A stretch of 64,000 nt of DNA from Serilophus lunatus (lineage: Eukaryota; Chordata; Aves; Passeriformes; Eurylaimidae), in NCBI GenBank assembly GCA_013399895.1, contig VXBA01002147.1, forward strand, positions 280,578 through 344,577, in the 5' to 3' direction. Position numbers and translations under genes: made by a program. The notes below the pieces were generated by a model that was given only the letters and a program-made list of their open reading frames with translations, was not told where the DNA came from and did no database searches. Below are positions 62,516-64,000 of this stretch, in pieces. The first letter of the stretch is position 1. The number at the start of each line of letters is the position of its first letter.

Positions 62516-63720
62516 ACACACACAGAATTAATAAGGTTGGAAGAGACCATGGAGATCATCAAGTCCAACCTTTACCTAGGTTAACAACCTGTCCAACATC
62601 AGTCTAAAATCTATAGCATCTAAACCATTTAAACTGTCTAAACCATACCACTAAGTTCATCATCTAACCTATCCTTAAACACATCCAGGGACGGTGACTC
62701 CACCACCTCCCTGGGAAGCCCATTCCAGTGGGAGATCACTCTCACTGTGAAAAAGTTCCTCCTGATATCCAACCTAAACCTCCCCTGACGCAGCCTAAGA
62801 CTGTGTCCTCTCGTCCTGTCACTGGGAGCCTGAGAGAAGAGAGCGACCCCCGCCTGACTACAACCTCCTTTCAGGTAGTTACAGACAGCGATAAGGTCAC
62901 CCCTGAGCCTCCTCTTCTCCAGGCTGAACAGCCCCAGCTCCCTCGGCCGTTCCTCATAGGGCTTGTGTTCCAGCCCCTTCATCATCCTCGTTGCCCTTCT
63001 CTGGACACGCTCCAGCAACTCAATATCCTTCTTAAACTGAGGGGCCCAGAACTGGACACAGTACTCGAGCTGTGGCCTGACCAGTGCCAAGTACAAGGGA
63101 AGGATAACTTCCCTGGTCCTACTGGCAACACTATTCTTGATGCAGGCCAGGATGCCATTGGCCTTCTTGGCCACCTGGGCACACTGCTGACTCATATTCA
63201 GCTTCCTATCAACCAGCACCCCCAAGTCCCTCTCTGCCTGGGCATCCTCCAGCCACACCGACCCCAGCCTATAACTCTGCATGGGGTTATTGTGGCCAAA
63301 GTGCAAAACCTGGCACTTGGATTTATTAAACCTCATACTGTTGGACTCAGCCCATCTATCCAGCCTGTCAAGGTCTCTCTGCAGACCCCTCCTTCCCTCT
63401 GACAGATTGACACTCATTCCAAGCTTGGTGTCGTCCGCAAACTTACTAATAACGGATTCCATCCCCTCGTCCAGATCATCAATAAAGATGTTGAACAAAA
63501 CTGGCCCCAACACTGAACCCTGAGGGACCCCACTGGTGACCGGCCTCCAACTAGACATGACTCCATTCACCACCACCCTCTGAGCTTGGCCATCCAGCCA
63601 ATTCTTAACCCAGGACAGAGTAAACCTGTCTAAGCCACAATCCATCAGCTTCACCAGGAGTTTGTTATGGGAAACAGTATCAAAGGCTTTACTAAAATCA
63701 AGATACACTTGATGAACTGC
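62516..63720 (-). mobile_element. CR1 LINE, 5'-truncated, best-preserved copy
   Basis: A minus-strand CR1 of about 1.2 kb. Its 3' UTR (62530-62640) has the AGATCATCAAGTCCAACC block, the GTCTAAACCATTTAAAC-type units and a tail with two ACACACA[GA]AATTA repeats (antisense) at 62504-62530. ORF2 occupies the rest. The 5' truncation is at about 63720, where homology to CR1 stops just before the LDFSKAF block. The same subfamily is present as a short end at 45493. The intact reading frame and clean tail make this the youngest CR1 in the window. No target duplication is evident, as usual for CR1. Confidence 0.95.
62638..63720 (-). pseudogene. CR1 ORF2 C-terminal part: reverse transcriptase fragment
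   Basis: About 360 codons are open without a stop, ending with M-V-stop at 62638. In order they hold L-D-F-S-K-A-F (the block with the first catalytic Asp), [11 protein letters not shown] (primer/template grip) and K-F-A-D-D-T-K, whose two catalytic aspartates are encoded at 63430-63435. The CR1 C-terminal region follows with [17 protein letters not shown] and [12 protein letters not shown]. The protein would copy CR1 RNA into DNA. The N-terminal endonuclease and the first part of the RT are missing, so it cannot mobilise itself. The frame runs 34 codons further upstream to an ATG at 63822, but that part is flanking DNA and the ATG is fortuitous. The 224-codon plus-strand frame (62728-63402) is its antisense shadow. 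Confidence 0.93.
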
Positions 63721-63931
63721 TGCCTCGTTTGCAAGCATAAGCTTCAGAATGGTGGGAATTCCTATTGCAACAAAAGCTGACCCATTAGTTATTTCCACCA
63801 AAACCTTTACTGAAAAAATCACGGTACTCTGGAACTATCACTCTTTTTCCAGAATGGACAAGGTTATATGGTCTTTGTGCCTATGCATCTGAAAAGACCT
63901 TTTCTTTCATGCAATTACCAGCAGAAAGCCA
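63721..63931. other. Noncoding spacer
   Basis: Short unique-looking sequence between the CR1 truncation point and the terminal microsatellite. No feature was seen. Confidence 0.5.
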
Positions 63932-64000
63932 GCCTGCCTGCCTGCCTTCCTTCCTTCCTTCCTTCCTTCCTTCCTTCCTTCCTTCCTTCCTTCCTTCCTT
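63932..64000. repeat. Compound microsatellite (CCTG)n(CCTT)n, runs off window
   Basis: Four GCCT units are followed by about 13 perfect CCTT units up to the last base of the window, so the full length is unknown. The minus strand reads (AAGG)n(CAGG)n. It shows the pure-repeat pattern of an unstable tetranucleotide locus. Confidence 0.97.

Noticed and set aside
62728..63402. 224-codon plus-strand frame
   Set aside because: It is exactly antisense to the CR1 reverse transcriptase frame.

Overview
This window looks like nuclear DNA from a bird: an AT-rich gene desert or very long intron, with no recognisable protein-coding exon, tRNA, rRNA, small RNA or CRISPR array. The bird assignment rests on the repeats. 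There are several copies of CR1, the dominant avian LINE, some with its 3' tail of TTCTGTGA-like repeats. There are also GC-rich solo LTRs of avian ERVL type, which begin TG, end CA and sit between 5-bp target duplications. The spacer between repeats is AT-rich and stop-dense, and its short open frames look like chance.

Layout. 1-16.5 kb is quiet, old DNA with two ancient LINE fragments on the minus strand (about 3.4-4.1 kb and 12.3-12.9 kb) in which reverse-transcriptase motifs can still be read, plus one CR1 3' end (5.4-5.9 kb). 16.6-18.2 kb is a cluster of three CR1 3' ends, one plus and two minus. 19.3-20.8 kb is a GC-rich solo LTR. 22.8-24.2 kb is a possible further LTR with uncertain ends. 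24-33 kb is quiet and contains a 22-bp triplicate, a double hairpin and a stretch that may be a conserved noncoding element. 33.4-34.5 kb is a minus-strand solo LTR with a perfect 5-bp duplication. 37.9-39.0 kb is an ERVL-type solo LTR with a perfect duplication. 44.6-46.4 kb is a graveyard: a broken retroviral protease fragment, a truncated LTR, a CR1 3' end and another LTR fragment. 49.3-49.9 kb is a further ERVL-type LTR. 52.9-53.7 kb holds two CR1 ends. 53.9-56.6 kb is a clear nested insertion, with a 1.7-kb plus-strand LTR inside an older minus-strand ERVL LTR. 62.5-63.7 kb is the youngest-looking CR1, with about 360 uninterrupted codons of reverse transcriptase and C-terminal ORF2. The window ends inside a CCTG/CCTT microsatellite.

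No genes act together here. The biology visible is layered retroelement insertion. The best leads are the GC-rich LTR family present three times in the same orientation (19.3, 44.9 and 54.6 kb), the nested LTR, the unrecognised minus-strand LTR at 33.4 kb and the protease remnant at 44.6 kb. I found no evidence for a new multi-gene system. Family assignments come from recognition by eye, not from a database search.
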